DNA of 64,000 bases. Source: Porpolomopsis calyptriformis. Its lineage: Eukaryota; Basidiomycota; Agaricomycetes; Agaricales; Hygrophoraceae. The notes below the pieces were generated by a model. The model was not told the DNA's origin. It was given only the letters and a program-made list of their open reading frames with translations, and made no database searches. Both the position numbers and the translations under genes were made by a program. The DNA is taken from contig OX621172.1 of NCBI GenBank assembly GCA_951640195.1, positions 496,001-560,000 on the forward strand. Reading direction: 5' to 3'. Within the stretch, counting starts at the first letter, position 1, and each line of letters begins with the position of its first letter. Positions 11,342-24,400 of this stretch are shown here, piece by piece.

Positions 11342-14300
11342 GCGGGGTTGCAACTGCACATACGCACCATTTCTCGCTCTTCCGACGGCTATCGACAGTG
11401 CTCAAGATACCCAGCCCAAGGTTGACTAACACTGTGAACCCGATTAGCAACCCATCTGCTGAGGACGCACGCACGCACCGCTAGTCCTTGGATGATGAGG
11501 CATTTTACTACTCTACCTTTCAAATGCTTAACTTAATGGTTTCGTCTATCTGCAGTACGATTTTACGAACATCATACACGTTGATATCCTTTGGAGAGGT
11601 TCTGTGGTTCTCTTCCGTGGAATCGATGTCGACTTGTGTAAATGGAACCCTTCATACACCACTGTCGATTTTCTGCAGTACTTGCCTCAACCACGACTAG
11701 TGAGATATTGGAAATTGTTATTACTTATGCGATTCGGTGTGAGTGCAACAATGCTTCCTGATCTTTTGTGGGTGAAAAGGCGATGGTATCGTTTTTACCC
11801 GTGTCTTCGTAGTGAGCTAACCATTTTGTTCACGATAGTGCTACTCATTGTCTGATAACAGGATGTACTCACAGGCTGCATCCAGCGACGACGGTACATC
11901 AGTGTTCGATAACGTACAACGAGCAGTCTAGACTTATCGCCATTGCCGAATTTGTTCAAGTGTGTCAACACACATACGATCATCACCTCGTGTGGCGCTT
12001 GAGCAACCTCTTTCGAGATTCACACTTCCGCAGCTCGTCTCCTCGTCCCCAATCCATTTTGCACTCAACCATGCCATCTCAAGCCATCCCAGAATTACTC
12101 GTATTTGACCCATTGCGGCTACAAACCAATACAATTATCGAATATTCCATTCGTGAATTCGAGGCAGGCCTGGAGGGCCCCGATCTCGAGTCCCTAATTG
12201 ATTGTGTGATTTCGCAACCTATTCTACTCGCCTTTCTAATATCAGGTAAGTCAAGTCAAAGGTTATCATGACCCATTTCTTATCCTCTACAGTCTCGAGC
12301 AACAACTCGTCCATATCTCACCAATTGATTGACGATTTCCCACTAACATCTCGAGCTTTCATTGGTTCGATCTCTGCAAAGGTGTTGTTGACCTTGTCGG
12401 GATTTATGACAGCCTCGCCCTGTAAGCTTCCGGATGAAATTACACATTCGCTGGAGCGTTACCCCATGATTGTGGAGTTTGCACCACAGGCGCTGCAAGC
12501 GCTCCACCGTTTCATAGATGAGACAAGACCTAATGGGCCGGATCACACGTTTATTGATCTACAGCCAATCTACTATCTTGGGTACCGCATCCCGGTTACC
12601 CTCCAGGATGCAGATAAGATTTGTGTCAACATCTTACGCGAGCAGGGGCGGATTCTTGAAGTAAGTTCAAAATCGATCGAAGGAATTATCCACTAGATTT
12701 GTATCAAACAGCGCTATGTTTCAACCCTTCGTATGACGGAGATATCAGAACTGGTGAAGAAGATGTATATTCCGTCCTACATCGGAAACAATGATAGGTC
12801 TACGGACCACGAAGACACCTTTGCATATCCACCCGTCCAGCCCATGGATAGGATGCTTTATTTCAACAGCCCCAAGAGTTTTGGGGAGTGGTTAATCCTG
12901 CTCCATCCGGACGCAGAGGGATATTTACGCAAAGCCCGGAAGAACAGTACCATTTTGAAGATAATCCTTCGTAAGATGAGGTGAGTTTCATGTGTGTTCA
13001 TATTGAAAAGGATTATCTAGTTTTGCAGAGATCTTTCCAAAGGTCACTTCTCAGCCGACAACCACAAGCGGCTGACTGGTTCGAAGACCCAAATACCCAT
13101 TTATGAAGCCAAGCTTACCAGAGACCTGCGGCTCCTAGTAAGCCTGATGAACTTTACGTGTGGTATTCTGATGGTAGATCTAATTCATCTAGTACCACAT
13201 CGATTATATAGAATGCGACAGCAATGTGAGTATATCCTATTTTCTGCGACGTGAGCTGCCTTGATCAGGGAAATGTCAGTCTGAAAAACAAGGTCTGATC
13301 CACACGCTTTCGATTTGTGGGAATATCTCAATTAGAAGACAGTCATTAAAGTCTTGGGGATTTATACGCATGCCAAAATCAATGCTCGGTCTTGGGATTC
13401 AGTGAGCAATCTGCTTCATAGGAAAGACAAGGAGCACATCAAGAGGTTTGGAACCGGTGAAACGGACTCGTCATCTTCGATCCATACTCAATCCGTTTCA
13501 TAGATGTACATTCCGAAAACGACAACATAAATTAAGCAACGATGTTTTTTCTCCTGCATCCTTCCCTCAGCAACCAGACGCAATTCTTCCCGAGATGCAA
13601 TGTGAATCTCCCCTTACCGATTTGTCACAGGAAGACCTGAATAAGGTAGCGATTATCCTTCTCTCAATTGTTTCCGATGCATTGATTCCTGAATTTCCCA
13701 TAGATTTACGCACTTGTGGGGTATGTTTTACATGCCTTGTTGGTTATTTCTCACACGGAATATGTCTGGCAGCCTCGGAAAATATGTCTCAGTCTCTCAG
13801 GTACGATGGGCTACTCCTTATGATTAGTCTTTTAGAGGGCTGAACTATGATATGAACTCGCAGCCTCTTTTAAACAGTATGTTACTGTTTGAGTCTCACT
13901 GTCAGCTATCTGATTGGTGCGTTCCAATGAGGCATATTTGCAGACCTGGATGTACAACATGTCTTTCGAGTGTCGTATGTTCTTGTTCACAACCATATCG
14001 GTGGTGATACATACTAACATTCACATCCAGCAATCGAGAAAAGGAAATAGTCGAGCACCAGGCTTCATGCTATGTGCTGGGACGAAGCGGAACTGGGTGA
14101 GACTGAATGCCCTGATCAAGGTCCGCTGATAACAATTGTTTTAGAAAAACGACCACCATGCTTTTCAAGATGTTGTGTATCGAGAGGACATGGGCCACTT
14201 ACCCCGATGGCTCACCTAGGCCCCGCCAATTATTTGTTACAAAATCGCCGGTATTGTCATATAAAGTGGAGGAACACTTTTCCAAGCTCACCAAGTCACT

Positions 14301-17300
14301 GGATATGGCAACTATGTCACCCGAAGAACTGAAGATTCTTGCCAGAACAATGAACAGCAGCTGCGAAGAAGAAGAAGAGCCATTGGTTCGCAAACAAGAT
14401 TTGTTCAGATGGCAACACAAACTTCCGGAGCGTTTCGGCCTCCTTACAGACGATCACTTTCCACTCTTCGTTAGCTTTGATCAAGTAAGCTCTTTTAGTT
14501 CCAAACCATGCATCCGATGGTTGAAATTTCGGTTACAGCTCTGCGACTTACTTCAAGGAGATATTGCCGCATACAATAACTCAACCAAGAGGTGTGCTCT
14601 TAAAGTTGGCTGCTGGCCTAAACATCTACGAACGCAATGACATGTTCTTCAGGCCATATTGCGGCATATTTGTCTCTTATAAAGTTTTCAGCAAGGAATA
14701 TTGGCCGCACTTCCCTCAACCCTTGACGAAAGGCCTTGGTGAGAGAGACTCTTAGTTCATGGTAGATTTTATGAACGAGAATTTACAGATTCCTTCTTGG
14801 TTTTTAGCCAGCTTTTGGGTAAGCCATGCTATGACTCTATAAGAATGCCTTGACGGGTCTGTACAGGTGTTATAAGGGGATCTGAAGCAGCGTTGAAGCA
14901 CCATGCTGGTTTCATGACCAGAGAAGAATATGAAAACCTCAGTGGTCGATCGCATTCATCTTTTGCATCTATGAGGCGGGCTGAAATATATACGATCTTC
15001 GAGTCATATCTCAAGCAGAAACGGAAGCGCGGTGACTATGATGCTGCTGATAGGTGATGTCTTGTGGCTTCCCGGTATGACGCTTACCTTATATTGTTGC
15101 AGAGTGAATACTATATTGTGTAATGACCTCCCCAGAAGGAGGGTCGACTATATGCGAGTATCCCCTTCTTATGCCAGTATATCACCTCATTCATTTGGCC
15201 AGATATGTCGACGAAGCACAAGACAACCTTTTGGTCGACGCATTGAGTGCGATTCAAATCCATAACTGCGGCATCTCTAATCTAATCGTTGTAATAGTTT
15301 TACGAAAACTGTGCAGAAATCCTAATGGCTTATTCTGGGCTGGTGACACTGCGCAAACAATTTCCGCTGGCAGCTCCTTTAGTTTTGGGGAATTAAAATC
15401 GTTCCTTTTCCGGATTGAGGTATGCACTTCCAATCTTGTCCAAATCAAGCCATGACATTGCTCCAGCAAAAGAGACGACACGATGGCTTTGGAATCCCTG
15501 GAGTCAGGCCAGAGGAACCCCGAATGTTCTACCTTCCGGTCAACTATAGGTCTCATGCAGGAATCACCAATTGTGCGCAAGCAGTCATTGAGATCATCAC
15601 CAAGTTGTGGCCAAATTCAATCGACATCCTTGGTCCAGAAAGGGGGAGGACGGGTGATATTAAACCTGTGTTCTTCAGTCGCTGGGATCAAGATGAAGCT
15701 GCCATTGAAAGATTCCTCTTTGGCACATCGTAAGCTCTGACACTGCATGGTCGGTGAGCCTCACCCTCACTCAGGCATCAGTGGAAGCTCTGTTGAACTT
15801 GGGGCACCACAATGTAAGCAAAAACAGCTGCACGAACTATGGCCCTACTTGTTAATTCATTCCAGGCATTATTGTTCGCGATCAGGCGGCAGCAGATCAA
15901 CTACAGAGACGTGGGATTAAGAGCACCATTATGTTAGCATTTGTAATCTTCATTCGTCGACAAGTGCTAATAAACTGCAAAGGACTCTGTACGATTGCAA
16001 GGGGCTTGAATTTAACGATGTAACCTCTGGTGTGATTTTCTTGTCTTGTGGAATTTAATGACCTCGGAACCATAGGTTCTCCTCTATAATTTTTTCCGAG
16101 ATTCTGCCACAGACGTCTCACAGTGGAGAGTTATCCTGAACGCCTTGGAAGAAGGATCCACGTCCGTACCTTGTTTTGATGAGATCCGTCATGCAAGTGT
16201 GTGTAGCGAGGTGAGTTGGCCGTCTCAGACCAGGTTCAGCTCTGCTAACCAGACCTCCAGCTGAAATTCCTGTATGTCGCCATCACAAGAGCAAGGACGA
16301 ACTTGTGGATTGTAGATTTCTCCGATACATGTGAACCAATGAGGGTGTGTTTTCCGTTCCTGTGTGTATTCATTGGCCAATCGGCGTCACAGCTCTTCTG
16401 GGCTACCCGGAATCTCATTCGGCACTGCCCTGCAGAAATAGACCTTCCACATCTTGCAGTAACATCTTCCACAGAAGAATGGGCAAAACAAGGAAAGGTA
16501 TATTTCGACAAAGAGCTCTACTCTCTAGCCACAACCTGTTTTGAGAAGGCATCAATGCCCGAGAAAGTCAAGGTTGCCAAGGCATATCACCTACAGCAGG
16601 AAGCAGGGATGTTGGCCTCAGGGTCCAACCAGCGCAAAATGGCTTTCAACGATGCAGCACTTGCCTTTAAAGAATGCGCTATGCTGAAAACTACAGTAAC
16701 TAACCAATACTTGTGGGCTTCCGCGGAATGTTATGATAGTGCGGGAGATCCTCATCCAGCTGCCTCGCTTTATGAGGAGGCTGCAGTCTTTGATCTGGCT
16801 GCTCAGAGATACTGCGATTGTGGGATGTTTAACAAGGCAGTCCAAATTCTAGAAGACCACAAGATATCAATGAACGTGGATGTGGTCAGAGACGTTGAAC
16901 TCAGAGCCGCTCGATTCTACTTTGAAGACAAAGATTGGAGGTGCGATGCATTCTTTCCACCTTCTATACTTGATCACAGGTTATTTTGGCAGCCGAGCTT
17001 GCAGTCTGCTATCGCACGAGGGGGCATTAGATTACGCAAAGCGTCACGAGTTGTTCGAAGCCCATGTTGATCTTCTTTGCTATATGGCAAGGTTTGCGGA
17101 TGCGGCAGATCTGCGTCTCTCCAAAGGACAAAGGTTCAAGGCAATAGAACTCCTTCGCAGATGTGGAAGTGAGGATTCGATGCGTCGTGCAGTCCAATAC
17201 ACTCTCCAGGACCTTTGGCAGGATGTTTCACTTGGGAATAACCAGAAGGCTCCCCAGAGATGTTCACGAAGACAACAATTGCTTGACTTGGCTACGACGT

Positions 17301-20028
17301 TAGATTCCCCATTCTGGAGTTTAAATGAAGCTAATGAGGTACGTGTAAAGCTCCTCCTTTGCAGATGGTTAACTATTATTCTTTAAGTTGTCCATGTTTC
17401 GGGCAATACAACTCGATGATTCTCTGCAGGTGCAACTACTCAGAGAAAAGTTTCTTCGTGGATATAATCTGGAAGCTGCAGTTGTCTGTTTTGACTACCT
17501 CTTTGGAGATCAATGGAAAATCCAGGCTGCGATTAGACGTGACTTCATAGCTACCTTGAAGGAATTCATTGCTTACGCTCAAATCCTGAAACAACTGGCC
17601 TCCTATCGCCCTGCCAAAAACTCGGTCCAAAAGTTACTTGCTTTCTACAATTCTGGGGAAAAAGATGTCTATGTCGTACGACGTCATACCCACCTCCACG
17701 GTCAACTAAAGGCTACAGACAAACGCATCCTCCGATCTGATAATGAGGGAATGTGGGTATCAGTGAGGCATCTTCAAACAATGATACGGCCAACCATCGA
17801 AGGCCATGTTCGAAAAAGAGTGCTCAATGTGATGAAGGAAATGGGGTCTGCTATAGTGGATGCTGAGCAATGGTCATTATCTGCAGCTCTGATATTCACA
17901 AGGCATGATGATTCATATCAGTCTGCGACTGATGTTAACAAATTACACTCCTGATAGGTCTATCATCCAGTGCGGGCTCCCCGTTGAAGCCATTGTCCTT
18001 TGTAATTTTATCGATTGTATCTGCGGCTTCTTAGCTTTTTCGATCTGTGGTGAAGATGCATATGTTCCTTCAAGCTGGCGCACAGAAATCTCACAAACTT
18101 CGGGGAATGATGGCAAAAGAGACTCTCACCTGATGCCACTTTTTATAGCGTCCACTGGAGACTTGGTGCAGCAGATCCTTAGTTCGTCTGCAGGTCTGTC
18201 ATTTCCTTATTGTCTGATCTCTTTTCGATGATAGAACATTACAATGGCCAAGGTTATATTCATTTCGATCACCCAAATCAACCCAGCAAGGATGGTTTTA
18301 TATCTCGCATGTTCGTTTTGACATCTTTGTCTAACATCAGCACATTTCTAAAATCACATTTTCAGCTTAAGAGCTCTTTACATCCGTGCGTATTTAATCT
18401 TGGAGCTTTCGTTGTAATTCATGAAATTTTTATAGTCGGACACAATATCCCAATATCAAACATTGGGCTCAAATTAGAAATCCTACGACTCATCACATCC
18501 CTGGCTGCCAATTTATTTAAGTACCCTTTGAGTCGACGGTGAGCTTGTCCCTTTTTTACCGGCTACATGTTTACACTCCCTTCATAGGTGCGCTAAGACA
18601 GGGTTAAGTTTTATCATGCCTGAGGTGGATACGAGGAATGGAGTCAAGAAAAGTTGCCGCCTTTCGGAGGAGCCTCAAACCCCTCGAGAAGTCGCAAAGA
18701 TTCCAGGTTCCAGAATGATCCCAACCACTTCAAATTTGTCACCTGTGGCACACGGATCGGGGGATGTGGGGGAGATCATCTCACAGCGGCAAACACACCT
18801 TGGTCCCTCTCGGGTCCGTGTCGACACTAATTCTGCAGCGAAACCGCTTGCGCATAGCAGGGTGGCAAGTGAAGCATTACCCAACGCAGAATCTATCAAC
18901 ATCCAAATTCATGCCCCCGCGAAGGACGGGATAGAAGGGAAGTTAGGGATCGAGACAGACAAGGAGTTGTTGGGAGATACAGGGGGGAACGAATTCTGGA
19001 GTTCCTCGAACATGGAATGGGGTAAAAAAATTTTCGTCAACCCGCAACAACTGTTCTACGAAGGGGAATCACGAGGATTTCCCACCAGAGGGGACAACCC
19101 GAGTTGGGTTCCCAAGTGAAGGCGTGGATGGGGAAACAGAAAATAAAGAACTCGAGGGAACTGGATGTGCACGAGACGGAACTGTGGTGAGCCCTCACAG
19201 CCCCCTATCCGCAAACCTCGTTAATTGATGGGACAGCAGTCTTCCCATCCAGATTCAGAAGTATCCGCGGTTGCAAGTTGATCTTCGTCTCAACCACAGT
19301 GTTACCATCCCGGAAGGCTCTCTGTTGCGAGCGGAAGATCTGGCTCCCCAGCTCCCATCACAGCCAACGATTCATTTCCACGATGATCTTGCGATTGCGG
19401 AGAAGGTATTCCAATGAGCGCATACGCGGAGAAAGTGAAAATTGTCTAATTCGATTATTTTTATCTGCTACAGTATTATTGATGTCGATAAATACCTGCG
19501 GCATTGGAACAGGAGGAATACATTGATTGAAGGATAAATAAATCAGAGGTTTACATATGATAATTCACATATTGAGCAATGCGGTATCTCGAAGAAGGGG
19601 AGCACTCGCACTAATTCATAATCGCCTTGCAAACCCGCCGGTGTTCCTCCCAGTCATTTTTCTGATGTTCCGGTGAGCAATACTTGACCAACTTGCACTT
19701 GCTACAAGTTTGACTGACAACCTTGGTTGGGACATACGCGCTGTCCACCCCACTGTGCGAGTCTTCGCTCTCTGTCGAAGGCGTTTGGTCTTCGTTGAAG
19801 CAGACATCGCAGTCGATCCAATTGCACATCTCTCTGGATTTAATCCTTGGGCCACACCTTCCTCCCCGTTTGATGGAAAGGACCGAAGCGGTTTCGACGC
19901 CACTCCTTGGGAAACGGATCATCTCACAGTCGTCGATACAACAGGGGTTTGGGCAGCCACTGGGGAAGTCGTAAAAGATTTCCGCTGATGGCACGAACAA
20001 TGGATGTGTGAAGAGAATTTGAGAATAT
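11342..20028. repeat. Tandem duplication, unit B (about 8.7 kb)
   Basis: Second direct copy. Its right border lies inside the intact MYND gene, showing that the copied segment originally ended within that gene. The 11342-12070 flank matches 2784-3474 closely: over about 100 nt around 11580-11680 I counted roughly 7 differences. The flank carries no gene I can support. Confidence 0.9.
12071..19417 (+). CDS. TRANK1-like SF1 helicase with TPR-like repeats, copy B (C-terminal frame break)
   Basis: Paralogue of the gene at 3475-10778 with the same order of parts: start MPSQAIPELLVFDPLR, motif I GRSGTGKTTTM (about 14080-14160), DEAQD (about 15205-15225), GDTAQTISAGSSF, NYRSHAGI, KGLEFND (about 16000), YVAITRAR (about 16275-16297), then TPR-like repeats with EKASMPEKVKVAKAYHL. 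Most exon joins match copy A in position and phase. Donors at 15154 (gcgagt) and 17903 (gcatga) are GC. In the last long exon the frame breaks at an A7 run (19024-19030): the straight frame ends at TGA 19117-19119, while the IQ-like and tail segments matching copy A lie one frame over, reaching TGA at 19415-19417. It is either a truncated protein or a sequencing slip. Coding identity to copy A is clearly below that of the flanks. Confidence 0.75.
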
Positions 20029-20816
20029 GACGTCGTTTGATGAGAGAATAGTATGATGAATGGTGGTCGTTTCTCGTAAAGGATGGCGCGTAAGGTGAGA
20101 TCAATTTGTGGAAAACATGGCGTACGCCGTTGGCGGAGGAGGGTGTGGCTCAAACGCATGTCTAGATAACATAGCTGAACGACCGTTGGCCTTGTCCGGT
20201 AATGGTTTGGACTCACGTTCATATTGTATCCTTCGTTCCATACTTGGCTTGCATGTGCGTCCAAACGAATATCGACAGACAAGTTTAAAATATTCGGTGG
20301 CATCATCCATTTCCTGGCGTTTCATGTCCGTGACAATAATGTACACGTTGTCGCAGCCGCTTTCCTGGTCATGCATGCCTCGAAGGAGCATAAGTTCAGG
20401 TAACTAGAACGAAATTAGCATGTGGCTTGAATTACATAGAGAATGTCAAGCACCATGGTGAACACCACGGGCATCATCGATAGCTTTCTGTCTTGCATTG
20501 ATCGGTGATGGTAAACGTGAGTGGTCCACGTCCTGTCGAGTGGGATGAGGCGTCCAGTGTCGACGGTGCGACAGAAAATGTTCTCGGGAACAAATTCTCC
20601 TTTGTTCCAAACGATCAGTTGACCCTTGTGCGCATTCGCAGCGTGCTTTCTCTCGCGTACGCCGCGGAACCAGTCCCAGTAAGCGTCATTGCGATGTTCG
20701 AGCCATTTGTCTATAAGACAGTCCGTACTCTCGTTGTCGAGAGTTTTGCACACTAGCTCGCTCATAGATAGACTGGGAGGAGAGAATAAAGAGTAGTGGC
20801 GTTGTCGTCGGGGCAT
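19611..20816 (-). CDS. MYND zinc-finger protein, intact copy
   Basis: Three-exon model: exon 1 from 20816 (or the inner Met near 20765) reads MSELVCKTLDNESTDCLIDK. An intron ends at an acceptor near 20406, with a donor at either of two in-frame GT sites. Exon 2 reads LPELMLLRGMHDQESGCDNV, and a 55-nt intron (20162-20216) restores the frame used by the final exon. The C-terminus is a MYND finger: CDVC, then CSKC, YCSPEHQ, DWEEHRRVC. MYND fingers bind zinc and usually mediate protein-protein contacts; the N-terminal part has no domain I recognise. Many related single-domain MYND genes exist in agaricomycetes. It is convergent with helicase copy B, with 193 bp between the stops. Confidence 0.72.
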
Positions 20817-21489
20817 CGTCGACGTTGGGAACGCTGGTTTATGATTATGATGGTCTATATGTTAGCCCACCACGGCTTTCAATTTGAACTCCAGAGCTCG
20901 ACCGATTTGGAACACCTTAGATTTGAATTTGCAGATCTGCCGCATCCAACGAGCGTGAAGCTTGGCCCCCACTACTTCGGAGAGGTAACCGAGTTTGCCT
21001 TGAGAGTTTTTTTTTCCAGGGGTGCGGGGGCGTGGGTCTCCCAGGCTCTGTAACCGAAACCGTCATGTCACCGAAGAACCGATGATGAACCAGTGACGAG
21101 CGTTTGTTCGGAGAGGAGATACGACAATGGTGCATGCCCTGTTGAGGAATCGCTCGTACTCGTCCAGCCCTTCCTTTTTAGCTGCCTCGGTGACAATTAT
21201 CGAGACAGTGATGGCGAGATGACTCTCAAATGATGACAGTTCGATTCCCAGCATGCATGAAGCTCTCGTCCTTGCATGGACCTCAACTGGGATGGTACTT
21301 CTCGCAAACAGTGACTAGGTGGCTGAGCGCTCTATTGGCAGAATCAATATAGCTCTCGCTTTATCTCTGCATTGACAATGATTTCAAGCCGAAAACATAT
21401 TGCGCTCAAAACAATGGGGGGTTACAAGTACAATACCGTACAACATATCAGGAACAGCCATCATACAAAAATCGCATTCGAGGGACCTT
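20817..21489. other. Gene-free interval with a possible MYND-gene relic
   Basis: No complete gene is visible. On the minus strand, 21063-21254 reads SIIVTEAAKKEGLDEYERFL, which resembles the YIIVTDMKRQEMDDATEYF segment of the adjacent MYND protein. A decayed or partial paralogue is possible. The rest shows no feature. Confidence 0.35.
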
Positions 21490-24400
21490 TCAACCAGAAC
21501 ACATCAGACACGCCTCTCGGTTCTCCAACGAACACGACAATCTAGCCTCCTCCTCAGCCTCCTCCTTTTCTCTTTGCCTTTGCAACGCAGCAGCATATTC
21601 GGGGTCCGCCTCTGCGGCCTGCATTTTCTTCTGGTCCAATGTCAACTCGGACATACTTTGTTCCACCGAGGAAGATGATGTCGTTGTGAAAGACGAGTCA
21701 ACGCTGGAAGAAGAGGTGGATAAAATGGTTGACTCTAGTCGTTCGGCTGGAGGCACCACTTCCACTTTCATAGTAGAGATAGGTGCTGCACCACCAGGCC
21801 GCACAGGCGACGAGGACGAGGACGACACAGGTGTAGGTATGCTTGTGGCAGCATTTCGTGTCCCTGACTGAGCCTTTTTCGCGTCTTGTATCAAGCTCTG
21901 ATCCACCGTAAACTGAATGGCCTGCGCCGCAGGTCGTGTGCGCAGGTAATACATGCCGGTCTTCAGACCCTTCTTCCATCCATAAAAGTGCATACTCGTG
22001 AGTTGTCCGAGCGTCGGCGCTTGCAAGTGAACATTCAGGCTCTGGCTCTGGCAGATGAATGCCCCGCGATCAGCGGCGAGATCGAGGACCTTCTTCTGGC
22101 TGATTTCCCAAACGGTCTTGTATATCGCTTTGATGTCATCCGGAACCCGAGGGATATTCTGCACGGAACCATTGTGTGCGATGATCATGTTCTTCATGTT
22201 GTCGTCCCAAAGGCCGCGATCGACAAGCTCGCGAAGGAGCCAAGGGCAGACAACTTGGAATTCTCCGGCGAGGACACGACGGGTATAGATGTTGCTGTGG
22301 ACCAATCAGGAACAAAGTCTCAAAGCCAGGGAGCGTCAAACCTACCTCGTATACGGTTCAAAGCACTCATTGAATCCTAGAATCTGACTCGTCGAAGCCG
22401 TTGGCATCGGCGCGCAGAGCAACGAGTTCCTCAATCCAGTCCTTGCCACCTTCTCCTTCAACGTCGTCCAATCCCAGAGGTTTGTGGGAGTAACTCCCCA
22501 AAGATCATATTGCAGCTGGCCTTGCTCCGCGGGGCTCCCAACCCAGGTCTCATACGGGCCGTCCTTCTCGGCCATCTCGCTGCTCGCTTCAACCGCAGCG
22601 TGGTAGATGGTCTCGAAAATTTGGATATTCAACTCTTTCGCGGCAGGCGAGTCGAATGGCATGCGCAGGGCCATGAAGGCGTCCGCGAGCCCCTGCACAC
22701 CAATTCCGATCGGACGGTGACGCAAGTTAGAGCGGCGGGCCTCGGGGACAGCGTAGTAGTTCATGTCAATAATTCGGTTGAGGTTGAAGGCGACAACTTT
22801 CGTGACGTCGTGAAGTTTGGTAAAGTCGTACTTTCCGCTAGTGATAAAACTGGGTAGGGCAATGGATGCAAGGTTGCACACGGCGATCTCGTCGGGAGAG
22901 CTGTATTCGATAATCTCGGTGCATAGATTAGAGGATTTGATGGTTCCGAGATTTTTCTGATTAGATTTTGCTACATGTGAAATTAATCAAGGTGTTCGCT
23001 ATGGGTCGCCGTAGAACATACCATTGCAAGCATCCTTATACAGCATAAAAGGACCACCTGTTTCGATCTGAGCTTCCAAAATGGCGTACCACAACTTTTG
23101 GGCAGGAATAGTCTTCCTCTGTCTTCCTTCCTTTTCGTACTTTTCGTAGAGGGCGACAAACTCTGCGCCATGAACCTCGTGTAACCCGGCTGCCTCATTC
23201 GGGCAGAACAAGGACCAATCTCCGTTGCTTTCAACCCGTTTCATGCTAAAAGAGGGCTGATCAGTAGACGTCACAGTGCGCCCAAGTAATGTGCGTACAA
23301 TAGATCAGGAATCCACAACGCGTAGAACAGATCTCTTGCACGCGACTCTTCTTTTCCGTGATTCTTTCTCAGATCAATAAAATCGAATACATCGGCGTGC
23401 CATGGCTCGAGATAGATAGCGAAAGCACCAGGACGTTTGTTCCCACCTTGGTCAACGTACCGGGCAGTCGCATCGTATGCACGGAGCATCGGGACGATAC
23501 CATTTGAATACCCGTTGGTTCCCGCGATGTAAGATCTACAACATAAAATTGTGAGCGATTTACGCATCGATGGAACGAAAATAACCAACTTACCCGGTAG
23601 CACGGATGCAATGAATACTCAGACCAATTCCACCAGCACTCTTGCTGATCATGGCACAGTTCTTAAGAGTGTCGTAAATGCCTTCGATCGAATCGTCCTT
23701 CATGCACAAGAGGAAACAGCTGCTGAGTTGTGGATGAGGCGTGCCGGCGTTGAAGAGGGTAGGTGAAGCGTGAGTGAAGTAGCGCTCGGACATGAGGTTG
23801 TACGTCTCGAGGACGCAGTCCATGTCTGAGCCATGGATACCGACCGCGACACGCATAATCATGTGTTGAGGGCGTTCCGCGACCCGTCCGTTGATACGGA
23901 GAAGATATGAACGTTCCAGAGTTTTGAAGCCGAAACTATAAATCATCTGTTAACAAGGGAAGAAAGATCGGATGGCAAACGAACTAGTTGTAGTTGAAAT
24001 CGCGATTATAGATAATTGCCGAGTCAAGTGTCTCGGCATTGGCACAAACGATGTCATACGTCTCCTTTGAAATCATACCAGCTGGACGTCCATTCTTTGG
24101 ATTGACTTTGCAACAATGAGATGCAAATATGCGACCAGAAGCGTAGGCTTACTATACTCGTACAAGTCTTTGATGACCTGGGAAAAGTTTTTCTTCGTTT
24201 CTTTGTGAAGGTTGGATATGGCGATACGGGCAGCAAGAATAGCGTAGTCTGGGTGCTTTGTAGTAAGATATGCAGCAGTTTCCGCGGCAAGATTCTGAAA
24301 CGAGGCTTAACACGTGGTAAAACAGCAAGATGGTATCGACTCACGTCCAATTCGGTTGTGGTGACGCCCTGATACACGCCAGCGACCACTTTTTGCGTAA

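Noticed and set aside
18675..18902. Minus-strand open frame inside helicase copy B
   Set aside because: Shadow of the long last exon; no splice or domain support.
2784..20028. Large direct repeat considered as a transposon pair
   Set aside because: No terminal repeats, target-site duplication, transposase, integrase or reverse transcriptase seen; the contents are cellular-type genes.
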